The notes beneath the pieces are model-generated. The model did no database searches. It had not been told where the DNA came from and worked only from the letters and a program-made list of their open reading frames with translations. A stretch of DNA of 64,000 nt from Variovorax paradoxus (lineage in GTDB: Bacteria > Pseudomonadota > Gammaproteobacteria > Burkholderiales > Burkholderiaceae_C): NCBI RefSeq assembly GCF_000834655.1, contig NZ_JXQQ01000119.1:1-64000 (forward strand), in the 5' to 3' direction. The translations under genes and the position numbers were made by a program. The first letter of the stretch is position 1; each line of letters starts with the position of its first letter. Positions 54,180 through 62,560 of the stretch are shown here, one piece after another.

Positions 54180-55316
54180 ATGAACGCCTCTCTCGTTTCG
54201 CCCCCGCCCGAGCGTTCCCTGGCCATTGCCCAAGCCCGGCGCGAACTGCTCCACGGCGATGGGCCGGGCGCCCGCAGCGGCGTGCGCATCGACCCCTGGA
54301 TCACCCGTTCATGGCAGCGCTGCATCGAGGCCGGCCACCGCCCGCAGCAGCGGGTGGCCTTCGATCCGGTGAGCCCGTCGGCCGTGCGCGAGCTGGCCGA
54401 GCGCAACCGGGCGCTGGTCGCGGCGGCCCGGCCGGTGATCGCCCGGCTGTCCCGCGCCATTGCCGACACACGCTATTTCGCGGTCCTGACGGACGCCGCC
54501 GGCATCGTGATCGACGTGGGCGCGCTGCCCGACGGTACCGACACCGCCTGCCGCTATGCGCGGGACATCGGCCGGGTCGGGGTCGATCTTTCGGAGCGCG
54601 CGATCGGCACCTCCGCCATCAGCACCGCGCTGGCCGAACAGGAATCGGTGTGGCTGCACCGCGGCGAGCACTTCTTCGACGACACCAGCGTCTACAGCTG
54701 CGCCGGCGCACCGCTCTTCGGTCCCCGTGGCGACTGCATCGGCATGCTCGACCTGAGCGGCGTGCAGGCGGTGGAGCGCCCCGAGCTGCGCCACCTGGCC
54801 GCCCTGTCGGCACGCAGCATCGAGAACATGCTGGTCATGCAGGAGCCCTGCGAACTGCGGCTGCACCTGGCCTGGCCCGGCCACCCGGCCAACGAGGCCA
54901 CCGAAGGCTTGGTCTGCATCGACGCCAGCGGCAACGTCACCGGCGCCAACGCCACCGCGCGGCAGATGCTGCACCAGCCGCTGTCGCATGGCCAGCACGC
55001 CCTGCATTTCAACGACCTCTTCGCACTCCCGCTGCACATGATGTTCGATGCCGCCCGGCGCGGCGACGCGGCGCTCGAGGTGCCCCTCTGGTCGGGGCTG
55101 CGGGTGCAGGTGCGCCCCCAGCGCGGCGGCAGCAGCGCGGCCGGGGCGGTGCCCGATGCGCGTCCGCGCCTGCGCGACGTGGAAACCGCGCTGATCCGCA
55201 AGGCCGTGGCCGATGCGCGCGGCAACGTGGCGGAGGCGGCGCGCGCGCTGGGCATCAGCCGCGCGACGGTGTATCGCAAGCTCTGGCGCGGCCGGCCTGC
55301 CGGCACGCCGGACTGA
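54180..55316 (+). CDS. GAF-domain, Fis-type regulator lacking the AAA+ domain
   Basis: A 378-residue regulator. Residues 35-60 have the RSWQRCIEAGHRP motif of AcoR-type activators, and a GAF domain spans about 85-220 (ERAIGTSAISTALAEQESVW, SVYSCAGAPLFGPRGDCIGMLDLSG). A PAS-like segment follows (about 230-300). The C-terminus is a Fis-type helix-turn-helix (AARALGISRATVYRKLW). The roughly 240-residue AAA+ domain with the GAFTGA loop is missing, so it cannot drive sigma-54 promoters and should act on sigma-70 promoters or as a repressor. Divergent from coxSLM, its likely target. Confidence 0.88.
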   Translation: MNASLVSPPPERSLAIAQARRELLHGDGPGARSGVRIDPWITRSWQRCIEAGHRPQQRVAFDPVSPSAVRELAERNRALVAAARPVIARLSRAIADTRYFAVLTDAAGIVIDVGALPDGTDTACRYARDIGRVGVDLSERAIGTSAISTALAEQESVWLHRGEHFFDDTSVYSCAGAPLFGPRGDCIGMLDLSGVQAVERPELRHLAALSARSIENMLVMQEPCELRLHLAWPGHPANEATEGLVCIDASGNVTGANATARQMLHQPLSHGQHALHFNDLFALPLHMMFDAARRGDAALEVPLWSGLRVQVRPQRGGSSAAGAVPDARPRLRDVETALIRKAVADARGNVAEAARALGISRATVYRKLWRGRPAGTPD

Positions 55317-55338
55317 ACGCGCGCCGTTCAGCTTTCGT

Positions 55339-55716
55339 TCAGGCGCCGACCGGCACCTTGTCGAGGAAGCCGGTCACCGACCGCAGCTTTCCTGCATCGA
55401 GCTGCGCGAAGTCGGTGCCCTGGATCAGGTCCTCCGCACCGCTCGGGCCGAGCGTCCAAGAAAAGCGCAGGTTGTCGCCGTGCGCCTCGGCCTTGCCGAA
55501 CAGGTTGAAGCGAAAGCCCGGGTAGCGCTGATGGACCGCACCGACCAGCGCGCTGATCTGCGCGTGGCCATTGGCCTGGGCGATGGGATCGACATAGTGC
55601 GCATCGGCGGTCCAGCCGGCCTCGATGAGCGCGGCGCGGCGCGCGTCGTCGGTTTCGTTCCAGACGGCGATGTAGCGTTGGGCGATCGTGGCGGCGTCGT
55701 GTGCGGCGGTGTTCAT
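55339..55716 (-). CDS. SnoaL/NTF2-like small protein
   Basis: A 125-residue single-domain protein with the cone-shaped NTF2/SnoaL fold signature: IAQRYIAVWNETDDARRAALIEAGWTADAHYVDP and a strand pair RYPGFRFNLFG...RFSWTLGP. Such proteins bind or isomerise small hydrophobic molecules; the ligand is unknown. ATG 55716 is chosen because AAGGA lies nine bases ahead; an ATG at 55725 lies within that region with no spacing. The leader can fold so that the ribosome binding site is paired. Confidence 0.85.
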   Translation of the reverse strand: MNTAAHDAATIAQRYIAVWNETDDARRAALIEAGWTADAHYVDPIAQANGHAQISALVGAVHQRYPGFRFNLFGKAEAHGDNLRFSWTLGPSGAEDLIQGTDFAQLDAGKLRSVTGFLDKVPVGA

Positions 55717-55719
55717 GAT

Positions 55720-55773
55720 GACCATTCCTTTTCGAGGGTTCGACCCGCAACATCGCGGGGTGAAGGAATGGTC
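55720..55773 (-). promoter_or_regulatory. Leader stem masking the SnoaL-like gene's ribosome binding site
   Basis: GACCATTCCTT at 55763-55773 (minus strand) is the exact complement of AAGGAATGGTC at 55720-55730, which contains the AAGGA ribosome binding site. The 32 bases between hold an inner hairpin CCCGC-GATGTT-GCGGG. The 11-pair outer stem would block translation of the gene at 55339-55716 unless opened. It could instead be a dyad DNA operator. Confidence 0.6.
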
Positions 55774-55808
55774 GCGCCGCGCTTGTCAGGCGTCGATGAC
55801 GTGGGAGG

Positions 55809-56180
55809 TCATGGGATGCGGCTGCCGTAGCGGATGCTCGCGAGCGCGCCGTCACGAAACAGCAGCATCGTCTCGAACTGTCCCGAGCCGGGGCGGTAGG
55901 TCCACTCCTCGGCCTGGTCGCAGCGGTTGTTGTTGACGATCACGGTCTGCCCGCCGCCCGAGGACGACGACGGCGGGTTCACGATCACCTCGGGCCGGTT
56001 GCCGTCGGGCTTGGCGCAGAAGCTGTCCTTGAACACCGGCTCGCCGCACTTCTGCAGGATGGTGAACTTGGAGTCCCCCTTCTGCGCGAAGTCGCGGTTG
56101 CAGTTCAGGGTCTGCGCCTCGGCCGGCACGACGGACGCCAGGGCCAGCAGTGCGGCGGGAATCAGAAGGGATCGCTTCAC
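55809..56180 (-). CDS. Secreted DUF2845-like protein
   Basis: A 123-residue protein with a signal peptide of about 22 residues (LLIPAALLALASVVPAEAQ). The mature part resembles DUF2845: FTILQKCGEPVFKDSFC near residue 38, a Ser/Gly-rich loop, then EEWTYRPGSGQFETMLLFRDGALASIRYGSR. Three Cys residues could form disulfides. Probably periplasmic, with a small beta-sandwich related to the SmpA/BamE fold. No function known. Confidence 0.85.
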   Translation of the reverse strand: MKRSLLIPAALLALASVVPAEAQTLNCNRDFAQKGDSKFTILQKCGEPVFKDSFCAKPDGNRPEVIVNPPSSSSGGGQTVIVNNNRCDQAEEWTYRPGSGQFETMLLFRDGALASIRYGSRIP

Positions 56181-56237
56181 GTGAATTTCCTTGTTTCAGC
56201 GCAGCGATGGTAGTGAGATTTCCGCCTTGAGATCGCC

Positions 56238-57710
56238 CTATATCGCATCCAGCGGAAAGACCGGGCGACGCACCTTGCCGAAAGGGAACAGGCTGTAATC
56301 CGAACTGGTGACACCGGGGCTGTCGCACTCCACCAGCGCCGCGGAGAGCGGCTCGAACACCGGCCGGCAATACATGCGCGACTTGAGCAGAAGAAAGCGT
56401 TCATTGCGCGGATCGAGCCCCGCGCATTCGAAGACGCCGATGTCCCACGGCTCCTGCGTGCGCTCGGTCACCACGATGCGCGCCGCGCCGATGTCGAACA
56501 GCACCGTGCGGCCCATGCTGCTGCGCTGGCCGGTGTAGGTGGGGCCGGTGATCACGTACTCGCCGTTGCTGACGACGCGCACCGTGCCCGTGAGGCGCAC
56601 CGGCGTCTTCGCAAGGCCGATGCCTGCGAGCGAGACCTTGTTGCCGAGCGCGACCGTCACTTCGGCGCCCTCGCCGGCTGCAATGAGTTGGGCCACCGCC
56701 TCGGGGTCGCACAGCGGGCCGACGCCAATGCCGTGCAACCCCTGCGCGAGCGCTTCCTGAAGCACGTCCATCGTGTCGCAGCTGCCGCCCGACATGCAGT
56801 TGTCGCCGTGGTCCAGCAGCAGCACCGGGCGTGTCGCACCCTCGGCAATCGCCTTGGCGCGCGCCACCGATTCGGCCAGCGGCTCGCTGCGGTAGATGAA
56901 GGCTTCGCGCTCGGCCCACATCTGCGCGCCGATGCGGTCGGCCGTGGCCTGCGCGCGCTCGGGCGACTCCGCATCGATCACCACCACGCTCATGCAGGGC
57001 GCCTCGATGTCCGACAGCGAGAAGCCCGCGAAGATCGACACCGCGAGCGACTCCGATGCCTCGGCCGCGCGCGCCGCGTCGATCGCCCGCTGCATCGCGC
57101 CGGTGAACGAGGCGCTGCGCAGCGTGTGCGCCATCAGCGGCAGCGGGTGCCAGCGCAGCGCGGGCTTGCTGCGGCCCGCGAGCAGGTCGAACAGGAGGCG
57201 GCCCGCATGCTCGCCGGTCTCGTACATGTCGATGTGCGGATAGGTCTTGAAGCCGACGATCACATCGGCATTGCCGACCATCGCGGGCGTCACGTTCGCA
57301 TGCAGGTCGAGCGCGACGCCGATGGGCACGCCGGGCGCCGCTGCACGCAGCCGCACCAGCAGGTCGCCTTCGCCGTCGACGCTGTTCTCTGCCACCATCG
57401 CGCCGTGCAGGTCGAGCAGGATCGCGTCGCAGCCCGGCGCCGCATCGACGATGCATTGCGTGAGCGTGGTGTAGGCGGCCGCATCGACCGGCCCGCTCGG
57501 GTTGGCCGAGGCCGACACCGGCGTGATCAGCGTCGCACCGGCCGCTTCGGCCAGGTCGATGAAGGCCGACATGGCGGTGCGCATGCCCTTGTTGTCCCTG
57601 TAGGCCGCCTCGCCGAAGGTCGGACCGTCGGGCCCGAAGGCCGCGAGCGGCGTGGGCACCGGCGAGAAGGTGTTGGTCTCGTGGTTGAGACGCGCGACGA
57701 GAACTTTCAT
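56238..57710 (-). CDS. M81-family (MlrC-like) metallopeptidase
   Basis: A 490-residue protein of the M81/MlrC family. The N-terminus MKVLVARLNHETNTFSPV is the family signature and includes the metal-ligand His; LLDLHGAMVAEN near residue 98, ALDLHANVTPAMV near 130 and LLLDHGDNCMSGGSCDTMDVL near 305 hold further His/Asp ligands. MlrC cleaves linearised microcystin, but most relatives act on unknown amide substrates. It overlaps the M20 hydrolase gene (ATGA) in an ABC transporter operon, suggesting a role in using an imported amide or peptide. Confidence 0.9.
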   Translation of the reverse strand: MKVLVARLNHETNTFSPVPTPLAAFGPDGPTFGEAAYRDNKGMRTAMSAFIDLAEAAGATLITPVSASANPSGPVDAAAYTTLTQCIVDAAPGCDAILLDLHGAMVAENSVDGEGDLLVRLRAAAPGVPIGVALDLHANVTPAMVGNADVIVGFKTYPHIDMYETGEHAGRLLFDLLAGRSKPALRWHPLPLMAHTLRSASFTGAMQRAIDAARAAEASESLAVSIFAGFSLSDIEAPCMSVVVIDAESPERAQATADRIGAQMWAEREAFIYRSEPLAESVARAKAIAEGATRPVLLLDHGDNCMSGGSCDTMDVLQEALAQGLHGIGVGPLCDPEAVAQLIAAGEGAEVTVALGNKVSLAGIGLAKTPVRLTGTVRVVSNGEYVITGPTYTGQRSSMGRTVLFDIGAARIVVTERTQEPWDIGVFECAGLDPRNERFLLLKSRMYCRPVFEPLSAALVECDSPGVTSSDYSLFPFGKVRRPVFPLDAI

Positions 57711-58987
57711 GCGGCCACTCCCGCGCTCTGCACCATCGCCTGCAGCAGCACGTTGCAGCCGGCCTCCAGGTGCGCGGGCTCGGCGTCCTCGATCTCGTTG
57801 TGGCTGATGCCGTCCAGGCACGGCACGAAGATCATCGCCGTGGGGCACACGCGGGCGAGGTACACCGCATCGTGGCCCGCGCCGCTGATCACGTTCATCC
57901 AGGTGAGGCCCTGCGCCTCTGCGGCCTCGCGAACCGCCGAGACCAGCGTGGGCGTGAAGGGCTGGGGCGGGAAGTAGACGACCTGCTCCACCGACGCCTG
58001 GACCTTGCCGCCGCCGGCCAGGCGATGCACGGCTTCCTTCAGCGCCGCGTCCATGGCCAGCAGCACCACGTCGTCCGCCGCGCGCAGGTCGACGCTGAGC
58101 TTCACGCGGCCGGGAATCACGTTGCGCGAGTTCGGGTAGTTGTCGATCCAGCCGACCGTGCCGCGCGCATGCGGCGCATGCGCGAGCGCGATGCGGTTCA
58201 CCTCGATCACGAGTTCGGAGGCCGCGAGCAGCGCGTCCTTGCGCAGCTCCATGGGCGTGGGTCCGGCATGCGCTTCCATACCCTGCACCACCACGTCGTA
58301 CCAGCGCTGGCCGAGGGCGCCCTCGACCACGCCGATCACGCGTTCGTTGGCTTCGAGCACCGGGCCCTGTTCGATGTGGGCCTCGAAGTACGCACCCACG
58401 GGCGATGCCGCGGCCGAGGCCTGCACCTTGCCGGCGTAGCCGATCGCATCGAGTGCCTGCGCCACGCTCACGCCCTCGGTGTCGCATTGCTTGAGCGCGT
58501 GCTCCAGCGTGAAGGCATCGACGAACACGCCCGAGCCCATCATCACCGGCACGAAGCGCGAGCCTTCCTCGTTGGTCCACACCGCCACTTCGAGCGGGGC
58601 CTCGGTCACGATCTTCGCGTCGTTGAGCGCACGGATCACTTCCAGCCCCGCGAGCACGCCGTAGTTGCCGTCGAACTTGCCGCCGGTGGGCTGCGTGTCG
58701 ATGTGGCTGCCGGTGGTGACGGGCGGCAGCGCATTGTTGCGGCCCGCACGCCGCGCAAAGATGTTGCCGATGGCGTCCACCCGCACTTCGCAGCCGGCTT
58801 CGCGCGCCCAGCGCGAGAAGAGGTCGCGGCCTTGGCGGTCGAGGTCGGTCAATGCGAGGCGGCACACGCCGCCCTTCTCGGTGGCGCCGACCTGGGCCAG
58901 CTGCATCAGCGAATCCCAGAGTCGCTGGCCGTCGATGCGCAGGGCGCGCACGTCGGGTGGAGAAGAGGTGTCGATGGTTGTTGTCAT
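57707..58987 (-). CDS. M20-family amidohydrolase (ureidoglycolate/carbamoylase type)
   Basis: A 426-residue zinc enzyme of the allantoate amidohydrolase/N-carbamoyl-L-amino-acid hydrolase group. Metal ligands are in TGSHIDTQPTGGKFDGNYGV near residue 92, EEGSRFVP near 140 and GAGHDAVYLA near 368; the substrate-binding domain contains FEAHIEQGPVLE and GMEAHAGPTPMELRKDAL. It releases ammonia from ureido or carbamoyl compounds. ATG 58987 is chosen; an in-frame TTG at 59011 is possible. Downstream of livF by 36 bases and coupled to the M81 gene. Exact substrate unknown. Confidence 0.9.
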   Translation of the reverse strand: MTTTIDTSSPPDVRALRIDGQRLWDSLMQLAQVGATEKGGVCRLALTDLDRQGRDLFSRWAREAGCEVRVDAIGNIFARRAGRNNALPPVTTGSHIDTQPTGGKFDGNYGVLAGLEVIRALNDAKIVTEAPLEVAVWTNEEGSRFVPVMMGSGVFVDAFTLEHALKQCDTEGVSVAQALDAIGYAGKVQASAAASPVGAYFEAHIEQGPVLEANERVIGVVEGALGQRWYDVVVQGMEAHAGPTPMELRKDALLAASELVIEVNRIALAHAPHARGTVGWIDNYPNSRNVIPGRVKLSVDLRAADDVVLLAMDAALKEAVHRLAGGGKVQASVEQVVYFPPQPFTPTLVSAVREAAEAQGLTWMNVISGAGHDAVYLARVCPTAMIFVPCLDGISHNEIEDAEPAHLEAGCNVLLQAMVQSAGVAA

Positions 58988-59023
58988 GATTTTTCGAGTT
59001 GAGGTGTTCAAGGCGCGCGCGGG

Positions 59024-59737
<714 letters not shown>

Positions 59738-59744
59738 GGATGTA

Positions 59745-59800
59745 CCTCCGCGCTTCGCACTGCGGTGCGGGCTTGCCCGGGGCGGCCCGGTGCGGCGCTC
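59745..59800 (+). repeat. GC-rich intergenic repeat element, copy 4 (degraded)
   Basis: CGCTTCGCACTGCGGTGCGG followed by CTTGCCCGGGGCGGCCCGG matches the CACTxCGTG and GGGGCGGCCCGG blocks of the other copies, here antisense to the liv operon. It overlaps the end of livG by about two bases, and on the minus strand its far end leads into the GGAGG of livF. Similarity is weaker than for the other copies. Confidence 0.4.
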
Positions 59801-60569
59801 ATGCCTTGCCCCCGGTGATCATGTTGCCCAGGTAGGCCGAGCGCACGCGCGCGTCGGAGCGGATGTCGCCCGGCAGCCCTTCGGCCAGCACGCGGCCCAG
59901 CTGCATCACGGTCACGGTGTCGGAGATGTCCATCACGATGTTCATGTTGTGTTCGATGAGCACGACCGTGTGCGCATCGCGCAGGCTGCGGATGAGGTGC
60001 TTCATGTCGTCCAGGTCGTCGATGCCCATGCCCGAGGTGGGCTCGTCCAGAAAGATCGCCTTGGGCTTCGCGGCCAGCGCCATGCCCACTTCGAGCCGGC
60101 GCTGCTGGCCGTGCGAGAGCACGCTCGCGGGCGTGTCGGCCAGCCGCTCGAGGCCGACGCGCGCGAGCACCTCGGCCACGGTCTCGGCACATGCGCGGTC
60201 GCCCACCGGCGCGCGCCAACAGTTCATTGCCTGGCGCGGCGCGATGCCTTGCGCCGCAACGCGCAGGTTCTCGCGCACCGAGAGGCTCGGGAACAGGCTC
60301 GTGACCTGGAACGAGCGCGCCATGCCGCGCTGCACGCGCTTGTGGTCGGGCTCATGCGTCACGTCGTGGCCGTCGAACAGGATGCGCCCGCCCGTGGTGG
60401 TGCCGGTGCCCGTGAGCATGTGGAACAGCGTGGTCTTGCCCGCGCCGTTCGGGCCGATCACCGAGTGCACCGTGTTGCGCTTGATCTTCAGGTCCACGCC
60501 GCCGAGCGCGGCGAACTTGCCGTAGTGCTTGGTGACGCCGATGGCTTCGATGAGAACGGGTTGCGTCAT
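59799..60569 (-). CDS. livG: Branched-chain-amino-acid-type ABC ATPase LivG
   Basis: A 256-residue ATP-binding subunit: Walker A GPNGAGKTT, signature VLSHGQQRRLEVGMAL, Walker B AIFLDEPTSGMG and the H-loop VVLIEHNMNIVM. The signature is SHGQQ instead of LSGGQ-like SYGxQ; acceptable in this family. RGMARSFQVTSLFPSLSVREN is typical of LivG. Overlaps livM (ATGA). Confidence 0.93.
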   Translation of the reverse strand: MTQPVLIEAIGVTKHYGKFAALGGVDLKIKRNTVHSVIGPNGAGKTTLFHMLTGTGTTTGGRILFDGHDVTHEPDHKRVQRGMARSFQVTSLFPSLSVRENLRVAAQGIAPRQAMNCWRAPVGDRACAETVAEVLARVGLERLADTPASVLSHGQQRRLEVGMALAAKPKAIFLDEPTSGMGIDDLDDMKHLIRSLRDAHTVVLIEHNMNIVMDISDTVTVMQLGRVLAEGLPGDIRSDARVRSAYLGNMITGGKA

Positions 60570-61534
60570 GCTTTTTCTCCCTGCGCCGCGGGCGCCTTGG
60601 CTCCCGACGGCGTCTTGCGGAACACGCGCCGCCAGGCGGCCTCGCCCAGCCCCCAGAGCCCGCGCTGCATGCCGATGCTCACGCCGATCAGCAGGAGCCC
60701 GAGCAGCAGCAGCCATCGCGGCCAGAGCGTGGAGAGCCAGTCGGCCAGCAGCACGTAGAAGGCCGAGCCCAGCACCGAGGCGAAGAGGTTGCCGGTGCCG
60801 CCGATCACGGTGATGACCAGGATCATCTCGCTCGTGTGGTACTCGGCATTCGACAGCGGCGCGATGCCGGTCATCATCGCGTGCAGCCCGCCTGCCAGAC
60901 CCGTGACGGCGCCCGAGATCACGAAGGCCAGCAGCTTGAAGCGCTTGAGGTCGTAGCCCACGGCGGCGGCGCGGTCCTCGTTGTCGCGAATGGCCAGCAG
61001 CGTGCGGCCGAATACCGAATCGGTCACCTTGAGCAGCAGCGCGAACGCGATGAGGAACATGACGGCGACGAACGCGTAGTACTTCCAGGGCGTGTCCATG
61101 AACGCCGGGCGCGGCACGTCGAGCAGGCCGTTGTCGCCGCCCGTGAGGCCCGAGGCGGTGTACGCCACGAAATAGAACATCTGCGCGAAGGCCAGCGTGA
61201 GCATCACGAAGTACGTGCCGCGCTGGCGGATGGCGACCCAGCCGACCACCGCCGCGCCCAGCGCGCCCATGGCGACGGCGGCGAGCAGCGCGAGCGGCAT
61301 CGGCAGCGAAAGCCGCGTGAGCAGGATCGCGATGGTGTAGCTGCCGAGGCCGAAGAAGATCCCCTGCCCGAACGACAGGAGCCCCGTGTAGCCCAGCAGC
61401 AGGTTGCAGCCCAGCGCGGCCAGCGCGTAGATCAGCACTTCGCTCGCGAGCGAGCCCGAGCGCATCAGCAGGGGCAGCGCGAGCGTGACGATCAGCGCCA
61501 GCAGGAATGTGTATTTTCTCGGCATGGCCATCAT
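60566..61534 (-). CDS. livM: ABC transporter permease LivM
   Basis: A 322-residue permease with about nine hydrophobic helices. GCNLLLGYTGLLSFGQGIFFGLGSY near residue 42 is the LivM signature, followed by the RDNEDRAAAVGYDLKRFKLLAFV coupling loop near 190 and AEYHTSEMILVITVIGG near 245. ATG 61534 overlaps the livH stop (ATGA); a methionine three codons further in is equally possible. Complete. Confidence 0.93.
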   Translation of the reverse strand: MMAMPRKYTFLLALIVTLALPLLMRSGSLASEVLIYALAALGCNLLLGYTGLLSFGQGIFFGLGSYTIAILLTRLSLPMPLALLAAVAMGALGAAVVGWVAIRQRGTYFVMLTLAFAQMFYFVAYTASGLTGGDNGLLDVPRPAFMDTPWKYYAFVAVMFLIAFALLLKVTDSVFGRTLLAIRDNEDRAAAVGYDLKRFKLLAFVISGAVTGLAGGLHAMMTGIAPLSNAEYHTSEMILVITVIGGTGNLFASVLGSAFYVLLADWLSTLWPRWLLLLGLLLIGVSIGMQRGLWGLGEAAWRRVFRKTPSGAKAPAAQGEKA

Positions 61535-62391
61535 CCTTTGCGGCCGAGCAGGCCATGCGGGCGCAAGAGCAGCACGGCCGCCATCGCGATGTAGATCATC
61601 AGGCTCGCACCGGGCGGCCAGATGGTGCTCATGAGGCTCTGCACGATGCCGATCAGGAGGCCCCCGACCAATGCACCGCCGAAGCTGCCGAGCCCCCCGA
61701 TCACCACCACCACGAAGGCGACGCCGAGCGCCTCCACGCCCATGAAGGGCTCCGCGCCGCGGATCGGCGCGGCCAGCACGCCGGCGATGGCCGCCGTGGC
61801 CGCACCCAGTGCGAACACCAGGCTGAACACGCGGAACACGTTGATGCCCAGCAGCGAGACCATCTCGGTCGACTCGCTCCCCGCGCGCACTGCGCTGCCG
61901 AGGCGCGTGCCCTCTAGCACCCACCACAGCAGCACCGCGAGCACGGCAGTGAAGCCGATCACGAAGAGCCGGTACTTCGGATAGACGAAGTCGCCCCACA
62001 TCACCACGCCCTGCAGCAGGTCGGGTGTGGCCACGCTGTTGCCCAGCGGGCCCCAGAACACGATGACGATCTCCTGCACCGCGAGCGCGAGGCCCACGGT
62101 CACGAGGATGTGGAACTCGTGCGGCTTGGCGTACACGCGGCGCAGCAGCAGTTTCTCGGCGAGCCAGCCGAGCGCCCCGACGAACAGCGGCACCAGCACC
62201 AGCGCGGCCCAGAAGTTCAGGCCCCACTGCATCGCCTGGTAGCAGAGGTACGCGCCCAGCAGGTAGAACGCGCCGTGCGCGAAATTCACGAAGCGCAGCA
62301 GGCCGAACACGATGGACAGGCCAACGGCCAGCAGGAAATACAGCATGCCGATGCCGATTCCGTTGATGGTCTGGAGCAGGTAGACGGTCAT
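61531..62391 (-). CDS. livH: ABC transporter permease LivH
   Basis: A 286-residue permease with about eight helices. GIGIGMLYFLLAVGLSIVFGLLRFVNFAHGAFY at the N-terminus is diagnostic (split here: GLRFVNFAHG-like core). The RAGSESTEMVSLLGINV loop near 195 is the ATPase contact. It is followed by livM with a four-base overlap. A 169-base gap with a hairpin repeat separates it from livK. Confidence 0.92.
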   Translation of the reverse strand: MTVYLLQTINGIGIGMLYFLLAVGLSIVFGLLRFVNFAHGAFYLLGAYLCYQAMQWGLNFWAALVLVPLFVGALGWLAEKLLLRRVYAKPHEFHILVTVGLALAVQEIVIVFWGPLGNSVATPDLLQGVVMWGDFVYPKYRLFVIGFTAVLAVLLWWVLEGTRLGSAVRAGSESTEMVSLLGINVFRVFSLVFALGAATAAIAGVLAAPIRGAEPFMGVEALGVAFVVVVIGGLGSFGGALVGGLLIGIVQSLMSTIWPPGASLMIYIAMAAVLLLRPHGLLGRKG

Positions 62392-62453
62392 GGAGATTCA
62401 GTGGATGGGCGGACCGCAAAAAGGCCGGAGTACGGGCAAGCGCATCCCCCACC

Positions 62454-62522
62454 CCGTTCGCCCTGAGCCTGTCGAAGGGCCGGGCGCGGCGTGAAAGGCT
62501 TCGACAAGCTCAGCCCGAACGG
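62454..62522. repeat. Inverted REP-like pair between livK and livH
   Basis: Two arms of about 25 bases, CCGTTCGCCCTGAGCCTGTC... at 62454-62479 and the near-complement ...TTCGACAAGCTCAGCCCGAA at 62498-62522, differ at about four positions and are 18 bases apart. The core TTCGACAAGCTCAG is a dispersed repeat that I recall from many betaproteobacterial and other genomes. In the liv mRNA it would form a long stem between the binding-protein and permease genes. Confidence 0.8.
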
Positions 62523-62560
62523 TGGGTAGGCAGTGCCCAGGCGGTGCGGGTGCACTTGGG

